Source: Pseudarthrobacter siccitolerans
GTDB lineage: Bacteria; Actinomycetota; Actinomycetes; Actinomycetales; Micrococcaceae
Assembly: GCF_001046895.1 (NCBI RefSeq)
Contig: NZ_CAQI01000024.1
Location: forward strand, 31,118-95,117
Reading direction: 5' to 3'
DNA: 64,000 nucleotides
Shown: positions 62,192 through 64,000 of the stretch, piece by piece
Position numbering within the stretch: position 1 is the stretch's first letter
Layout of the letters: each line of letters opens with the position of its first letter
Translations under genes and position numbers: made by a program
The notes under the pieces: generated by a model
What the model was told of the DNA's origin: nothing
The model's database searches: none
What the model saw: the letters and a program-made list of their open reading frames with translations, nothing else

Positions 62192-63382
62192 CTAGAGCCT
62201 CCCTTGCTGTATGCAGAAACTGCCACTCGGTAGCACCCCGTCAATTCGATTCGATACGGCGATGGACTCATGCTTCATTCGCGCTCAATTTTGTAAGGAA
62301 CCGTTCACCGTTGACATTTCCTGTCGAGGGCCGGTTATCAGCCTGACACAGTCGCCGCAAGAGTCAGCGGCCAGGGGCGACGACCAAGACGATACGCAGC
62401 GCTGGATACGATGTCAATCTTTTCCGCCAAGCTAATGCGGTCGACCGACGCATCCTGAATGGGGCCCTTGGGATCAACGGCATGGGGCTGCGGAAACTCT
62501 GCTCGTTTTACCCGCCGATCGCCTCCGTCGGTGGCTTTTTACCCCGTCACCGGCAATGACAGCAGCCGACTAAAAGACCAGGACCTGAAGGACGAAAGCG
62601 CGTCTGCCGCGGACTACGGCTCAGCAGAACGCCAAGAAGCATTCGCCGCGTCCTGGCCACGACGGGCGCCAACGAAACCCAAGTCAAAGGGCGGGCCGCC
62701 GCAGAGCGAAGCGAGGGCACACACCCCAGTGCAGCCGTGACCATGGGCAAAGGCGCAGCCAAAGCCAGAAAGACCCATACCGGGGCCGCAGTGGGCGCTG
62801 AACGAGGTAAAAGCGGACCCAGCCGCTAGGCCAGCTCTGAGAGGGAACGGCCGGGCCATGTCGGTGCAGTGTCTGCACAATGCAGCAGTTCGCATCGGAT
62901 ACCCGTGGGCAAGGTACCGACCCTATTCTGACGCTCTTTTCCTTGCTGCCTGACGTCAGGTTGGGGTGTTCCCTAGCCTGACGAGTGGCCGAGGGACTTT
63001 GCTTCGCAGACGCCCACCGGTGAACGAAGACTTTGAGCCGGCGGTCTTCCGAGGCCCCGGGACCGTTCGTCTAGAAGTTTCCAGCCACATCGACGTCCTT
63101 TCCGTATGCAATACCGAGGATGGTCGGTTGCTGCCCCCGGCTCACGGCAACGTCCACCTTCAATTGATGGATTTGTCCTCTAGTACAACTTCTTCAACTA
63201 TATTGACCACTGGTTACGTCGATTTCCCAGCATATGAAGGCTCAAGGCTTCGCGGCGTGAGTACGATGACTGCGGCTGCGGTTAGAAGCGTTAGCCCTGC
63301 TAGGACTGGGCCTCGCTGCTTGTCGCACGGCCGACTGGGGCTGATCTGATCGACGCCCACCCCCAGGCTGGCAGAAGAGATA
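62192..63382. other. 1.2-kb stretch without a convincing gene
   Basis: Several short open frames exist on both strands but none has recognisable motifs, a good ribosome site and consistent codon bias together. The part around 62640-62830 keeps a GC-rich, coding-like texture in one forward frame ending with an Ala/Lys/Gly-rich tail and a stop at 62829, and may be the worn C-terminus of a lost gene. I cannot name it. Confidence 0.5.
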
Positions 63383-63429
63383 TTGACAAGAGATCTAGAT
63401 CACTTTACCGTTCTATATTGAGCGCTCAA
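63383..63429 (+). promoter_or_regulatory. sigma-70-like promoter and palindromic operator before MFS gene
   Basis: TTGACA (63383-63388), 17 bp, TACCGT (63406-63411). Just downstream TTGAGCGCTCAA (63418-63429) is a perfect 12-bp palindrome, with a further GCGCTC at 63436-63441 forming an inverted pair with GAGCGC. Location between promoter and gene fits a repressor site. The leader to the ATG is about 145 bp. Confidence 0.6.
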
Positions 63430-63555
63430 ATTGTGGCGCTCACAAGTTTGCTGGCCACTGAACGCTCGAACTGCACGCGCAGAAGCTTGTTGCGCCATTG
63501 ACTCAAAAATGATGACTCCAGAGATTTCTGGGTCCAAAAACACAGGTGGTCAAAG

Positions 63556-64000
63556 ATGACACAATCTCTATCGGCCGAGGCTCGTGCCGGTCGGTTCACA
63601 TCGTTAGTTGCACTGGTCTTGCTCGGCGGTGTAACCGTGGACATTCAGTGGGGCACTCTCCCTCCGCTGGTGGGGGTGATGGCGGCTGAGTCCGGCCTGT
63701 CTGGGTCGGAAATCGGGTGGGTCCTTAACGCCATGATGGTCGGCAGTGCCATCTCTGTTGGCCTTACTGCACGTATGGGTGACATCTATGGGCATCGCAA
63801 GGTCCTTATCACGCTGACCGTCCTGGCTCTGCTGGGATGCGCGTTGGCTGCGACAGGTGATGGTTTTTGGCCTCTTGTAGCGGGCCGGTTCCTTTTGGGT
63901 TTCGCTGTTACCCTCCCACTGAGCTGGGGACTCCTGCGGCCACGTGCTACTGCACGCCAAGTCCGGATTGTTTCATTGGGGCTCTCGCTCGTGATGGCGG
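63556..64000 (+). CDS. MFS transporter (N-terminal part, continues past window)
   Basis: 148 codons are present. MTQSLSAEARAGRFTS precedes the first helix (LVALVLLGGVTVDIQWGTLPP). The TM2-3 motif is RMGDIYGHRKVLI, then LLGCALAATGDGFWPLVAGRFLLGF. This is the DHA2-like layout with a Gly-His-Arg motif A. No strong ribosome site is seen, though AAAG precedes the ATG. Substrate unknown; it is under the palindrome-containing promoter described. Confidence 0.85.
   Translation, partial: MTQSLSAEARAGRFTSLVALVLLGGVTVDIQWGTLPPLVGVMAAESGLSGSEIGWVLNAMMVGSAISVGLTARMGDIYGHRKVLITLTVLALLGCALAATGDGFWPLVAGRFLLGFAVTLPLSWGLLRPRATARQVRIVSLGLSLVMA

Noticed and set aside
62614..62895. Overlapping short minus-strand frames in the gene-poor right end
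   Set aside because: No start signal, no motifs, and several mutually exclusive frames of equal quality.
63604..63960. 118-codon minus-strand frame at the right edge
   Set aside because: Antisense to an MFS gene with clear motif A; product is Gln/Arg/His-rich without pattern.

Overview
The window reads as the chromosome of a high-GC actinobacterium, most likely Arthrobacter or a close relative (Pseudarthrobacter, Paenarthrobacter). The best taxonomic signals are a choline oxidase nearly identical, as recalled, to the Arthrobacter globiformis enzyme, a fused MnhA-MnhB antiporter subunit, a YkoE-type thiamine-precursor transporter, and strong G/C bias at third codon positions. About 56 protein genes and one tRNA are supported. 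Coding density is high and many genes overlap by 4 bases (ATGA/GTGA).

Left part (1-31 kb) is mostly metabolism. It holds a glycine-betaine module (TetR regulator, paired operators, betaine-aldehyde dehydrogenase, choline oxidase), PEP synthase with its regulatory kinase, an orphan amino-acid-binding lipoprotein and a large secreted Ig-like/PxKF repeat protein. Then come stress and redox genes (DJ-1/PfpI, aldo-keto reductase, luciferase-like oxidase), a HAD-glucoamylase fusion, an MFS remnant, a sarcosine-oxidase-like enzyme with an AEC permease, and panD. An apparent proline/amino-acid regulon follows (LysR, APC permease, PutA) with a shared 23-bp promoter motif, then a LysR/MFS divergent pair, an N5-(carboxyethyl)ornithine-synthase-like gene and tRNA-Gly(CCC).

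Middle part (31-56 kb) includes a secreted CAP/FG-GAP protein and dcd. A six-gene sugar-type operon (Gfo/Idh/MocA, DUF6807, cupin, LacI, then a KhtT/KhtU-like K+/H+ antiporter pair) lies behind two LacI-type palindromes. It is followed by a complete mnhA(B)CDEFG operon, a compact operon of a haem-oxygenase-like diiron protein, glycosyltransferase and CDGSH protein, and a TPP riboswitch driving ykoE-ykoD-ykoC.

Right part (56-64 kb) carries a secreted GH25-like protein divergent from an XRE-MurA fusion, and a YbdK-type carboxylate-amine ligase. From about 59.2 kb the character changes: genes are sparser, GC looks lower, and there are fragmentary frames, a probably frameshifted small gene, an epimerase, about 1.2 kb without a convincing gene, and the start of an MFS transporter. 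This end looks like an accessory, partly decayed region. No CRISPR array, intact insertion sequence, rRNA or replication origin was seen.
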